Source: Paenalicyclobacillus macrosporangiidus
GTDB taxonomy: Bacteria; Bacillota; Bacilli; Alicyclobacillales; Alicyclobacillaceae
Assembly (NCBI RefSeq): GCF_900116805.1
Contig: NZ_FPBV01000009.1
Coordinates: 62,001 to 126,000, forward strand
Direction: 5' to 3'
Length of the DNA stretch: 64,000 bases
The notes below the pieces were generated by a model, which did no database searches, had not been told where the DNA came from, and worked only from the letters and a program-made list of their open reading frames with translations. Position 1 is the first letter of the stretch, and every line of letters begins with the position of its first letter. Below are positions 40,089-50,454 of this stretch, in pieces. Position numbers and translations under genes: made by a program.

Positions 40089-40921
40089 GTCCGCTCTCTC
40101 CTTTCGTCGCACGCCTGGAGAAAAGCCAGCACGGCGTCCAGGTATGCGTCGGGCCGCTCCAGATGCACCGTGTGCCCGGCGCCTTCCACCTTTACCCATC
40201 GGACATCGGGCAGGCGTGACGCCATGCGGGCGGCGATGGCACAGAACTTCGCGTCCAGGGATCCGGTCACCAGCAGCACCGGGATCGACAGGGAAGACAG
40301 CCGATCCCACTGCGGCGTCTGGGCGCCGGTCCCCATCCCGCGCAGACTGGCCGCCAACCCCTCCGGCGTCTGAGCCAGCCGGATCTGCCGTTGTCGGTCG
40401 CGCACCGCGCCCGGCAGACGCGCCTGGGAGGCGAACAGGGGCTGGGCCGCCCACCGGGTCGCAAACGCTTCCAGGCCGTTCGCCAGGATCCAGTCGGCGA
40501 GGTCCTCGTCCTGTCGCTGGCGATCCCGCCTCGCCTCCGGATCCTCGAGCCCCGGTGAAGCGCTCTCCAAGACCAACCCGGTCAGCCGGTCCGCCGCCTG
40601 TGACGCCAGCGTCAGCGCCGTCCGGCCGCCCATGGAATAGCCGAGGAGATGAAACCGCGGATACCCGAGATCCTCCATCAGCCGGAGCAAAGACGCCACC
40701 GCCCCGTCCATGGTCCGCTGGGCCGGGTCCGCCGGAAACCGAGACCTGCCGTGGCCGGGCATATCGACGCACACCGTGCGGTAGCGGGCGGACAGCCCCT
40801 CCAGCACCGGCCACCACGCCTCCGCCCGGCCGGTGAACCCGTGCAACAGGAGGAGGGGCCACCCCTCCCCATGCACCTCCGCGTACCACGTCCAACCGTC
40901 CAGCACCCTCAACCCGGCCAT
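40085..40921 (-). CDS. menH: 2-succinyl-6-hydroxy-2,4-cyclohexadiene-1-carboxylate synthase
   Basis: 278-residue alpha/beta hydrolase. LLLLHGFTGRAEAW (oxyanion region), the nucleophile elbow GYSMGGR and the C-terminal GAGHTVHLE histidine are present. It removes pyruvate from SEPHCHC in menaquinone synthesis. ATG 40921 lies inside the end of menD (13-base overlap) and its stop overlaps the tlpA-like start. Confidence 0.92.
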   Translation of the reverse strand: MAGLRVLDGWTWYAEVHGEGWPLLLLHGFTGRAEAWWPVLEGLSARYRTVCVDMPGHGRSRFPADPAQRTMDGAVASLLRLMEDLGYPRFHLLGYSMGGRTALTLASQAADRLTGLVLESASPGLEDPEARRDRQRQDEDLADWILANGLEAFATRWAAQPLFASQARLPGAVRDRQRQIRLAQTPEGLAASLRGMGTGAQTPQWDRLSSLSIPVLLVTGSLDAKFCAIAARMASRLPDVRWVKVEGAGHTVHLERPDAYLDAVLAFLQACDERRERT

Positions 40922-42684
40922 ACGACGCCCTCCGCTGCCGACCACGCCCGCTCGAACACCTGCCGGTGCCGACCGACATTGTCCACGTCCGCCGAAGGCA
41001 CCAGGACCACATGGACCCCGCCTTGATGCAGCCCTTCCGCCACCGCCTTGCGGAACGACGGCCAATCGCAGGCCCTGTGGAACCGGGCGCCGTACATCTC
41101 CACCGCGCCCTGGAACGTCAGGCCATGGGGGGTGCGGAAGTGCAGGAACGTGTCCTCGTGTTCCGCCTGCGGGAGGAAGGAGAAGATCCCGCCGCCGTCG
41201 TTGTGGATCACCACCACCACTAGGTCCGCGCCGTGACGGGTGGCTGCCAGCAGTCCCCCGAGGTCGTGCGCGAACGACACGTCTCCGATGACCAGGACCG
41301 TCTTTCTTCCGGCGGCCGCCACCCCCGCGGCGGTCGACACCACGCCGTCGATCCCGCTCGCGCCCCGGTTCCCGTACACACCGACCGCCTGCGCCCGCTT
41401 TCCGAGGAAGCTGTCGAGGTCCCGCACCGGCATGCTGTTGCCGGCGAACACCGCCGCCCCCTCCGGCAACAGCGGCGCCAACTCGGTCCAGACGCGCCCT
41501 TCGAAGAGGTCGTCCGCCGCCTCGAGCGCCGCGTCCATGGCCCGGCGGGCGCGCCGGTCGGCGTCGCGCCACGCGGCGGACCAGGCCGCCTGGGTAGCCG
41601 CGGCTTCGGTGGGGCGCTCTACCGCGGCACGCGCCTCGGCCAGCGCACGGCAGAACGCGACCGGGTCCGCCTGCACCACCAGGCCCGCGGAGAAAAACGG
41701 ATCGCGCCAGCGGTCGCCGACATCCACCACCACCTGGAACGCGTCCGCTTGACGGCCGAGCCATTGGCCGAGCGCCTTCGACACCGGCGGGTGGCCGAGG
41801 CGGATCACCAGGTCGGGCCCAATCCGGTCAGCCGACGGCCCGCGCAGCAGGGTGTCGTAGGTGTCGATCACGCGCCCCAGATCATGCCGCCCGATCCGCA
41901 CCTGCGACAGCGGATCGGCGAGGATGGGCACATCCCACTGGGCTGCGAGCGACGCCACGGCGGGGGCGACGGCGGGATCGTCCCACGGACCGCAGACGAG
42001 CAGCGCGCGCCGGGCCTCGGCGAGGTGCGACGCGACGCGCGTGATCGCCTCCGGATCGGGCGAGGAGAGCGCGGGATACACCGCCTCCGGCGCCCCGGGA
42101 CGACGCCCGGCCATGCCAGCGCGGACGGGTGCATCCTCCCGCGGCGGCACGAGGGGTTCGCGGAAGGGCCAGTTTGCGTGCACGGGTCCGGCAGGCGCGG
42201 CCCACGCCGCATGCACCAACCGCCAGGCGCTCGCCGCCGCCTGCCGCCGCAGCCCCGGGTCCGCCCGAGGCACCGGCATCTGCAGGAACAGCTTGACGTA
42301 GGTGCCGTACAGTTTCACCTGGTCCACCGTTTGATTGCTGCCCGTCTCATACAGCTCCGGCGGCCGGTCGGCGGTCAGGACCACCAGCGGGACGCGCGCC
42401 TCGTGGGCCTCCACCACGGCCGGCAGATAGTTGGCCGCCGCGGTCCCTGAGGTGCAGACCAGGACCGCCGGCCGGCGCTTCACCTTGGCCAATCCAAGCG
42501 CGAAAAAACCCGCGGATCGCTCGTCCAGCAAGGTGTACAGCCGAAATCCGCCGTGGCGGGCGAACGCCATAGTCAGCGGGGTCGACCTCGAGCCGGGCGA
42601 CACGCACACGTCCCGGACCCCGGCCCTGGCCAGTTCTTCCACGAAGTCGAGCACCGGAATGAGGTCAAGATTCTCCGCCGTCAT
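40909..42684 (-). CDS. menD: SEPHCHC synthase
   Basis: 591 residues. A ThDP enzyme that joins 2-oxoglutarate and isochorismate. VCVSPGSRSTPL at the N-terminus, the glutamate-containing CTSGTAAANYLPAVVEA and the C-terminal ThDP motif starting GDVSFAHDLGGLL and continuing VVVIHNDGGGIF are characteristic. ATG 42684 overlaps the end of menF by 20 bases. Confidence 0.96.
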   Translation of the reverse strand: MTAENLDLIPVLDFVEELARAGVRDVCVSPGSRSTPLTMAFARHGGFRLYTLLDERSAGFFALGLAKVKRRPAVLVCTSGTAAANYLPAVVEAHEARVPLVVLTADRPPELYETGSNQTVDQVKLYGTYVKLFLQMPVPRADPGLRRQAAASAWRLVHAAWAAPAGPVHANWPFREPLVPPREDAPVRAGMAGRRPGAPEAVYPALSSPDPEAITRVASHLAEARRALLVCGPWDDPAVAPAVASLAAQWDVPILADPLSQVRIGRHDLGRVIDTYDTLLRGPSADRIGPDLVIRLGHPPVSKALGQWLGRQADAFQVVVDVGDRWRDPFFSAGLVVQADPVAFCRALAEARAAVERPTEAAATQAAWSAAWRDADRRARRAMDAALEAADDLFEGRVWTELAPLLPEGAAVFAGNSMPVRDLDSFLGKRAQAVGVYGNRGASGIDGVVSTAAGVAAAGRKTVLVIGDVSFAHDLGGLLAATRHGADLVVVVIHNDGGGIFSFLPQAEHEDTFLHFRTPHGLTFQGAVEMYGARFHRACDWPSFRKAVAEGLHQGGVHVVLVPSADVDNVGRHRQVFERAWSAAEGVVWPG

Positions 42685-44140
42685 CGCCCACCTCCAACCC
42701 GAGCGCCTGTTTCATCGGCCGCAGTTTCAACACCGTCTCCTCCCATTCCGCCGCCGGGTCGGAATCCCCCATGATGCCCGCCCCGGCGTACAGATGTGCC
42801 GAGACCGACCCGACGAGTGCGCACCGGATGGCGACCATGAACTCGCCGCTGCCGTCCATGCCGGCCCAGCCGATGGCGCCGCCGTACCATCCCCGGTCAA
42901 ATCCTTCGCGATCCCGGATGTACGCCATGGCCTCCTTCTGGGGCGACCCGGCCAGGGCCGGCGTCGGCATCAGCGCGTCCGCCACGGTCAGGATGTTCTG
43001 ACCGGCACGCAGCCGGCCGGCGAGCGGTGTGTGCAGGTGTTGGACATTGGCCAGCCGCTTCAGCCCGGGTTCAGCCGGAATCTCCAGGTGGGTGCACAGG
43101 GGCGCCAGCCGTGCGCGCAGCCACTCGCGCACCACGCTATGCTCGTGCAGGTTCTTCCCACTGTGGAGAAGCCAGTCCGCCAGGCGGGCATCCTCGGCCG
43201 GCGTCCGCCCGCGCGGGGCCGTACCTGCCAAACAGTCGACCTCGACGCTGCCGGTCCCAACGCGTGCCAACCGCTCCGGCGTGGCCCCGAGAAAGCACTG
43301 ATCCCCCCGCCACAGGGCGAACACCCCGCTCTCCGGGTACCGGCGGCCCAACGCGCGCAACGCGGCCGCGATGTCCGCCGGACGCCCCAGGGGGACGACC
43401 TCCTCCCTGGCCAGGACCACCTTGTCAAACCGGCCCGCGCGGATGGCGGACGCCGTTTCCGCCACCAGCCGCATCCATCGGTCGCGCGCGTCCTCAAAAG
43501 CCGTGCCTGGCCGCCGGTCGCCATCGGACCGCGCGAGGGACGCCGCGGACAGCCGAGCCCCTGGGTCCTCCGCTCGCTCCGGTGGCACCCCAGACCACCG
43601 CTGCCAGCCATCGGCCGCCGCCGCCCAGACCTCCGCCGCGCTCTGCCCAGGAACGGCCTGCACCGCCACCGTGCACGCCGCCTCGTCGCCGTCCCTGGTG
43701 AACATCACCCGCGGCAGCCACATCTCCGCACTCGGCCAGCCGCGCCACGGGTCCAGGCGCGGACCGGTGTCGAACGCGGCGCCGCCAACCCAATGCAGAG
43801 CTTCAGGAACGTCCGTCTCCACGAGAGGGCGCCAGGCCTGCCAGGCGTCTGCCAAACCCCCGAGCGCACACGCCGGCCCGGGGCGGACGGCCGCCACCGC
43901 CCCCAACCCCAACCACGTCCGGCCAGCCGCCGGTTGATGGAGGTACCAGCGCGGCACGCCGGGCGGGCAGGCGAGCGCCGCCGCCAACAGGTCGTCGGCC
44001 GGGTCCAGCGGGACCCTCACCGCCGCCAGGACCGGCCGGCCGAGGGTCCGCGCCCGCTCCGCCGCGCGTTCCGTCCACGGCCGCAGGGCGTCCAGCGCGG
44101 CCGCGATCCCGGTCAGCGGGATGTCGAGCTGACGAGCCAT
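42665..44140 (-). CDS. menF: Isochorismate synthase
   Basis: 491 residues, chorismate-binding fold in the C-terminal half (about 230-480): KVVLAREEVV, FLGATPERLARVG and GSPQKEAMAYIRDREGFDRGWYGG carry the magnesium and substrate ligands. Converts chorismate to isochorismate, the first step to menaquinone. ATG 44140 follows AAGGAG by nine bases and overlaps the end of menE by 28 bases; an in-frame ATG at 44200 is not supported by a site. Confidence 0.93.
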   Translation of the reverse strand: MARQLDIPLTGIAAALDALRPWTERAAERARTLGRPVLAAVRVPLDPADDLLAAALACPPGVPRWYLHQPAAGRTWLGLGAVAAVRPGPACALGGLADAWQAWRPLVETDVPEALHWVGGAAFDTGPRLDPWRGWPSAEMWLPRVMFTRDGDEAACTVAVQAVPGQSAAEVWAAAADGWQRWSGVPPERAEDPGARLSAASLARSDGDRRPGTAFEDARDRWMRLVAETASAIRAGRFDKVVLAREEVVPLGRPADIAAALRALGRRYPESGVFALWRGDQCFLGATPERLARVGTGSVEVDCLAGTAPRGRTPAEDARLADWLLHSGKNLHEHSVVREWLRARLAPLCTHLEIPAEPGLKRLANVQHLHTPLAGRLRAGQNILTVADALMPTPALAGSPQKEAMAYIRDREGFDRGWYGGAIGWAGMDGSGEFMVAIRCALVGSVSAHLYAGAGIMGDSDPAAEWEETVLKLRPMKQALGLEVGDDGGES

Positions 44141-45618
44141 TCTCTCAAACTCCTTCGTAACAGTTTCCCCGATGCGTTGCGCGGCAACTGCTCCATCCAC
44201 ACGAACCGCTTCGGCACCTTGTAGCGCGCCAGACGGCCTTCGAGATGGGCCCGAAGGTTCGCTTCATCGACCGCGCCTGGGCGCACGGGGACCACAAATG
44301 CCACCGGAACCTGTCCCCACTCCGGGTCTGTCTCCCCCACCACCGCGGCCTCCAGGACGCCCGGGTGGGCCGCGATGGCATTCTCCACTTCGGCGGGATA
44401 AATGTTCTCCCCTCCGGAGACAATCAGGTCTGTCCGCCGATCGAGCACATACAGGTAGCCCTCTTCGTCCAGATATCCGATGTCCCCCGTGTAGAGCCAC
44501 CCGTCCCGGATGGCGTTTGCGGTCGCGTCCGGCCGCCGCCAGTACCCCGGCGTCACCGTCGGGCCGCGGACGATGATCTCCCCGGGTTCCCCTGGCGCAG
44601 CGGGCCGGCCCTCGCATACCACCCGAATCTCCGTCGGCAGCAGGGGTTTCCCGGACGATCCCAATTTGCGCAGTCCGTCCTGCGGCAGCAGGGTGCACAC
44701 CTGCGATGTGGCCTCGGTCAAGCCGTAACTCTGTGCCACCGGCACGCCGAGCGCCTGGCACCGCTCGAGCAGCGGTTTCGGTGCGTAGCTGCCCCCGAGC
44801 AACACGCAGCGCAGCCGCTCCGGGTACGGGGTGCCGCGCCCGGCAAGCATCCGGCTGAGCATCGTCGGCACGACCGAGACGAGCGTGATGCCCCCCTCGT
44901 CGATGGCCCGGTTGACAGCCTCGGCGGAAAACCGCTCGTGCGCCACGGCCGTGGTCCCGTAAATCAGACTCCTCATCAGGACCGACAGGCCCCCGACGTG
45001 AAACAGGGGCATGGGCACCAGCCAGCGGTCCCCGGGCAAGACTCCGAGCTGTAGCGCCGACGCCAACGCCGAGGCCAAGAAGTTTCCGTAGGTGATCATG
45101 GCCCCTTTCGGATGCCCCGTCGTGCCCGATGTGTACAGGATGGCCTGGACCGCGTCCAGTTCAATGCGATCGCGGAACACCGCTGACGCATCCGGCCAAG
45201 GCTGGCTCACGTCCCAAACGGGCCACGTCCCCGGCCCCTGTTCGGCCACCGCGGACGCCAACGCGCGCTGCGCATCGTCGCAGATCAACAGAGAAATCCC
45301 GGCATCTTCCAGCTGCCAGGCGATCTCCCGGGCGCTCAGGCGCCAGTTGACCGGCACCAATATGGCGCCCCGCTGCACGGCCGCGTGGACGGCCAGCACC
45401 ACCACCTCGGGCCGCTGCGCCACCAGCGCGACCCGGTCGCCGGGTGCCACGCCGAATCCCGCCAGGACACCCGCTGCCTGACCCGCCCGCTCGCCCAGCT
45501 CCCGGTAGGTCCAGCGCACCGACTCCGTTTCCAAAGCCACCTCGCCGCCTCGCACGTCCATCTGCCGCGTCAGCCAATCCGGCACCGACGCGGCCGATTG
45601 AAGCCACGACGTGTGCAT
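44113..45618 (-). CDS. menE: o-Succinylbenzoate-CoA ligase
   Basis: 501 residues, ANL superfamily. AILYTSGTTGHPKGAM is the AMP-binding loop, YTGDIGYLDEEGYLY and DRRTDLIVSGGENIYPAEVE follow, and the catalytic lysine is in RNASGKLLRR. Makes OSB-CoA for menaquinone. ATG 45618 with GGGGGGTGA. The position inside a men cluster supports the exact substrate. Confidence 0.93.
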   Translation of the reverse strand: MHTSWLQSAASVPDWLTRQMDVRGGEVALETESVRWTYRELGERAGQAAGVLAGFGVAPGDRVALVAQRPEVVVLAVHAAVQRGAILVPVNWRLSAREIAWQLEDAGISLLICDDAQRALASAVAEQGPGTWPVWDVSQPWPDASAVFRDRIELDAVQAILYTSGTTGHPKGAMITYGNFLASALASALQLGVLPGDRWLVPMPLFHVGGLSVLMRSLIYGTTAVAHERFSAEAVNRAIDEGGITLVSVVPTMLSRMLAGRGTPYPERLRCVLLGGSYAPKPLLERCQALGVPVAQSYGLTEATSQVCTLLPQDGLRKLGSSGKPLLPTEIRVVCEGRPAAPGEPGEIIVRGPTVTPGYWRRPDATANAIRDGWLYTGDIGYLDEEGYLYVLDRRTDLIVSGGENIYPAEVENAIAAHPGVLEAAVVGETDPEWGQVPVAFVVPVRPGAVDEANLRAHLEGRLARYKVPKRFVWMEQLPRNASGKLLRRSLREWLVSSTSR

Positions 45619-45714
45619 CGGTTCACCCCCCCTGTCGGTCCTCCGCCGGCACACAACCGCCCCACCGGAATCGGCGGGGCTGGTCGTGCATCCGGCCGTC
45701 ACCACGGTCGCCCA

Positions 45715-46533
<819 letters not shown>

Positions 46534-46730
46534 CTGGTTCCCTCCCGTCGCCCCGGCCGCCGTGCACCGCGCCGAAGCCAAGTCCACTTTTCAGTATAAC
46601 AAACCGCCGCCGGCCAATACGAATTCGGTCCTATCCGCCTCCCGCTCCCACTGTCCAAACGGACTCTGCATTTGCTATCATCCAAATGGAAGTGTGCCCT
46701 GCCAGACGGGACAAAGAGGATTGGGAGTTG

Positions 46731-47645
46731 ATGGACTTGTCTTGGCGGCAGCGTGTCGACGTGGCTTGGCGCATGTTGCGCCCGTTCACCCTGACAGCCT
46801 CCCTGGTGCCGGCGCTGGTGGGCACCGGATTGGCGCTGGCGCAACGTCACTTTCGCCCGGGTGAATTTTTCGCGTTTATCCTCGCCTCCGTCCTGATTCA
46901 ATCGGCCACGAACATGTTCAACGAATATTTCGACTACCGGCGCGGCCTCGATTCCGAGGAGATGGTCGGCATCTCCGGCACCATCGTGCGGGACGGGATC
47001 CGGCCGGCGGTGGTCCTTCGGACCGCGTGGACGCTGGTCGGAATCTCCCTCTTGCTCGGCGTGTACATCTGCGCCACCACCTCTTGGTGGGTGGCGGTCG
47101 TCGGCGTCTGCTGCATCGCGGTGGCCTACTTCTACTCAGGCGGCCCGAAGCCGCTGGCGTACACCCCGTTTGGCGAGATCGCCGCGGCCGTGTCGATGGG
47201 GCCCACCATCGTGCTGCTCGCGTACTACATCGAGACCGGACACATCAGCCCGTCCGCATGGGCGGCGTCCGTCCCGATTGGACTGCTCATCGGCGCCATC
47301 CTGCTGGGAAACAATATCCGCGACATGGAGCAGGACCGCGCCGGCGGACGGCACACGGTCCCCATTCTGATGGGACGCGAGCGCGGCCGCATGCTCTTTG
47401 CACTGGTGTTCACGTTGGCCTACGCGCTCACGCTGGGGTTTGTCCTATTGGGCCTGTTGACCCCCTGGGCCCTGCTGGTGCTATTGACCATCCCGTCGGC
47501 AGTGTACGTGGTGAAGTTGTTTTACCGTTATTCGGACCCGGTGAAGCTGCATCCGGCCGTCAAAGGGACCTCGGTGCTCTTGTTTCGGTTTGGCACGCTG
47601 ATGTTCGCCGGCCTGCTCGTGGCGGCCTGGTTCCCCGCCGGTTGA
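46731..47645 (+). CDS. menA: 1,4-Dihydroxy-2-naphthoate prenyltransferase
   Basis: About 304 residues, eight to nine helices, UbiA superfamily. The two aspartate motifs are NMFNEYFDYRRGLD and GNNIRDMEQDRAGGRHT. It joins the polyprenyl chain to DHNA in the membrane. ATG 46731 (or TTG 46728) is preceded by AGAGGA; the ATG at 46686 has no site. Divergent from menB. Confidence 0.93.
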   Translation: MDLSWRQRVDVAWRMLRPFTLTASLVPALVGTGLALAQRHFRPGEFFAFILASVLIQSATNMFNEYFDYRRGLDSEEMVGISGTIVRDGIRPAVVLRTAWTLVGISLLLGVYICATTSWWVAVVGVCCIAVAYFYSGGPKPLAYTPFGEIAAAVSMGPTIVLLAYYIETGHISPSAWAASVPIGLLIGAILLGNNIRDMEQDRAGGRHTVPILMGRERGRMLFALVFTLAYALTLGFVLLGLLTPWALLVLLTIPSAVYVVKLFYRYSDPVKLHPAVKGTSVLLFRFGTLMFAGLLVAAWFPAG

Positions 47646-47744
47646 ACCGGGTTCAGGCTGAAAGCCCCAGGCGAGAACCGGGCTCGCGCCAAGCGGCTCC
47701 TGCCTCCGCTGAAAACGTCCCCGCGGAAAACGGAACACCCGTGC

Positions 47745-47798
47745 TCAAAAACACACCCGCCCCACCCCGGTCCCTTCCGGCCGGGGATGAGGCGGGTG
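47745..47798 (-). terminator. Terminator of the multidomain glucosaminidase gene
   Basis: On the minus strand CACCCGCC pairs with GGCGGGTG, with an inner CCCCGG/CCGGGG helix, then TGTTTTTG. It begins eight bases after the stop. Confidence 0.8.
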
Positions 47799-47805
47799 AT
47801 TTCGT

Positions 47806-50205
47806 TCAATTGCCCGTCGGGGCAGGCACCGCGACCAGTTGGGCCGCACTCGCGTCCACATAGGCGGTGACCGGAGAAGCCGAAGGTTGGCTCTGGTCCA
47901 CGAACTGTACCTCGATGAACCCATTCGCGGGCGTGGGATTCAAACTGACCACCCAGTCTCCGCTGTGCACCTTCGACAACACCTGTGCGGACCGGCTGGG
48001 CGCGCTGTAGAGGTTGATCATGCTCGACCCGCTCGACATGACGCGATACACGTTCTTGAGCGCGATGTAGGCGGAGTCCACCCAACCGGAGACGCCGCCC
48101 GCCGTCACGTGGTACCACTCCGTCGGCAGGTTGCCCACCATCCCCATGCGCGCCTGGTCGACCATCACCTGGGTCCCCTGCGGAATCGACTGCGCCGGCG
48201 CGGGGATGAGGCTCTGCCAGGTGCGGATGTCGCACACACCGGTCGCGGGCAAGCCATGCGCCTGTTGATAGGCGACGAGCGCCTTCTGCGTCAGTTGGCC
48301 GAACACCCCGTCGGTCTGGAGCCCCGCGCCGCTCGCCCGGTTCAGGGCCTGCTGCAACAGCTTCACCCCATTGCCGCTGTCCCCCATCTTCAGATTGCCG
48401 GGGAACATCTGGGATCCCCCTTGGGACGGGTCGCTCCAGACCGGCAGGCCGCCGTACGGGTTCGCCTGCACCACACCCAGGGCGCCCGGCATCCGAAACA
48501 CCGGCTCATCCGACGACTGCGGCGCCGGCGCGGACTGGCCCGTGACGTACTGGGGGAACGATCCCGCAGGCACCTGAGCGGACTGCGTCAGATCCGTCAT
48601 GAGGGTGGCGATCTTCTGCGACCACGCCGGATCGGTAGCGTAGTGCTCGTTCATCCCGTCCAGCGTCGGCCACTGGTAGAAGAACTGCCCGTCCGAGTCC
48701 AGATACACGTTGCGGACAAACCACGCCTCGAACTGGATGGAGTAGTCCGCCGACGGGAACGTCCCTGCCGCGTGCGCCGGATCGGAGTCATACGCACCGT
48801 AACCAAACAGGTTGTTTTTGGCCTGCATGATGGCGCTCTTGCCCCAGCCCGTCTCCAGCACAGCGTGGGCAGCCAGATAGGCGGCATCCACTCCGTAGCG
48901 CTGCTGCGCCCGGATGAACGAATCGCCCAGCCCCTGGAGCGGGGAGTTGTTGTCGGCGAACCACTGGTCGATGGCCTGCGCGGTCACGCCGGAAGGGGCG
49001 GGGAAGCGGAGATCGACCGTGCGGAATGGATTCTCGTATGTACCTAGAAGCTTGCCGACATACGTCCCGTCGCTCTGGGAGAGCAGGTAGAATTGTGCCA
49101 GATGCGGCGAGTGCCCGGGGTTGACGTCCACAGCGACGTAGCGCTCGCCGGGCTTCGCGAAGCTCGGCGGAGCCGCGCCGATCCACCCGTACACGGTGCT
49201 GACAAACGACCCGTTGTTGTTCAAGTAGTAATAATTCTGGGGAAACTGGACGACTTTGTGTGTGGCCAGGTCGACCACAAAGCCGGTGCTCGACCCGCTG
49301 ACCCGCTGCTTGGCCGCATCCAGCGTCGACACGACCACCGGGTCCTGGTTCGGCGCGGTATACGCAGCGAAACCGGCCTGCGTGAACACGACATTGCCGG
49401 CCCCGTCCTTGATCACCCCGCCCGGAATGCCCGCGATGGCCGCCTTGGCCGCGTCGAGGGTGGAGTACGGACCGCCCACCACCTTCCCGTCAGACGTGTA
49501 CGCGTAGTAGGACACGTGGGTGGTCATATTCCAGTGGGAACCGTCCCAGTCGTGCTGGATGCCCAACCGGTCGAGGATGCCCATCAAATACCAAATGGGC
49601 ATGTAGGTCGTGATGCTGCCGCCCGCCGGGTCTTTGCTCGCGATGCCGTTGACCCGCTTCACCGGCGTTCCGTTGATCTCAATCACCTGCGCGCCGGTTC
49701 CAATCTGGATGTTGCTGAGATCGGCGTGCATCGAGGCAGGCACCTGGAGATTCCAGTACGTGCCATCCCATTTGCTCTGAATGCCGAGCTTCGTCAGGGC
49801 CTGCTGCAGATACCAGATGGGCATATACGTGGTCCCCTGCCACGCAAACCCGGAGGGCGCCGAGATCAGTTGGCCATTCAGGAGAATCTGCATCGGCTGC
49901 AGCTTGCGCGACGACAACGCGCTCCACGTCGCAGGTCCGACCACGCCGTCCGCCGTCAGGCCGTTGGCCTTCTGAAACGATTTCACGGCGTTCAAGGTCG
50001 CCGGACCGAACGAACCGTCCACCGCCCCGTTGTAGTAACCGGCGGCTTTCAACGCATTCTGCAGGTCTGCCACCGCCTGGCCGTGATCGCCGAGGTGGAG
50101 GACCGGTTCCTGGGCGTAGACGGCCACCGGCGCCCACACCGCAGGAGATCCGGCCATCACGGCGCCCGCTGCCGCGCACAGCGCCATCCAAACCTTCCTT
50201 TTCAT
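47806..50205 (-). CDS. Secreted multidomain peptidoglycan glucosaminidase
   Basis: 799 residues. Signal peptide (1-32), peptidoglycan-binding domain (about 36-98), two stalk-like repeats built on TYMPIWYL (about 107-155 and 175-228), an unassigned stretch, an N-acetylglucosaminidase domain (about 425-540; AVLETGWGKS with E451 as probable acid, then NNLFGYGAYD), a second peptidoglycan-binding domain (about 605-667) and a C-terminal SH3b-like region (about 675-795). It should cut glycan strands in the wall. ATG 50205 lies six bases after AAGGAGG. Stand-alone gene with a structured leader and a clear terminator. Confidence 0.88.
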   Translation of the reverse strand: MKRKVWMALCAAAGAVMAGSPAVWAPVAVYAQEPVLHLGDHGQAVADLQNALKAAGYYNGAVDGSFGPATLNAVKSFQKANGLTADGVVGPATWSALSSRKLQPMQILLNGQLISAPSGFAWQGTTYMPIWYLQQALTKLGIQSKWDGTYWNLQVPASMHADLSNIQIGTGAQVIEINGTPVKRVNGIASKDPAGGSITTYMPIWYLMGILDRLGIQHDWDGSHWNMTTHVSYYAYTSDGKVVGGPYSTLDAAKAAIAGIPGGVIKDGAGNVVFTQAGFAAYTAPNQDPVVVSTLDAAKQRVSGSSTGFVVDLATHKVVQFPQNYYYLNNNGSFVSTVYGWIGAAPPSFAKPGERYVAVDVNPGHSPHLAQFYLLSQSDGTYVGKLLGTYENPFRTVDLRFPAPSGVTAQAIDQWFADNNSPLQGLGDSFIRAQQRYGVDAAYLAAHAVLETGWGKSAIMQAKNNLFGYGAYDSDPAHAAGTFPSADYSIQFEAWFVRNVYLDSDGQFFYQWPTLDGMNEHYATDPAWSQKIATLMTDLTQSAQVPAGSFPQYVTGQSAPAPQSSDEPVFRMPGALGVVQANPYGGLPVWSDPSQGGSQMFPGNLKMGDSGNGVKLLQQALNRASGAGLQTDGVFGQLTQKALVAYQQAHGLPATGVCDIRTWQSLIPAPAQSIPQGTQVMVDQARMGMVGNLPTEWYHVTAGGVSGWVDSAYIALKNVYRVMSSGSSMINLYSAPSRSAQVLSKVHSGDWVVSLNPTPANGFIEVQFVDQSQPSASPVTAYVDASAAQLVAVPAPTGN

Positions 50206-50454
50206 TCCCATCCTCCTTACCTTCTCAACCCGGAAATCCAGCAGCGTCACGAGAAGACGGCGCGGATGCATCCGCCTCGCCTGTTTTAGACGGGCGGATG
50301 GCTGGGCTTGTTACAAACGCCAATCGGCCTTTTCTTGTTTCGACGCGGGGGTGGGAAGTCCTGCCCAACGGACGCGAGCGCCGCGGGGCAGGCCGGCCCC
50401 CGGCTGCCACGGGGCGGCCGAGGACCTTCAGGAGGCTTCGGGATGGAGAGGAGA
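50206..50454. other. Leader region of the glucosaminidase gene
   Basis: No gene is seen. A hairpin CATCCGCC (50269-50276)/GGCGGATG (50293-50300), with an alternative inner CGCC/GGCG pairing, lies 60 to 95 bases before the start. It does not match a riboswitch class known to me. Confidence 0.4.
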
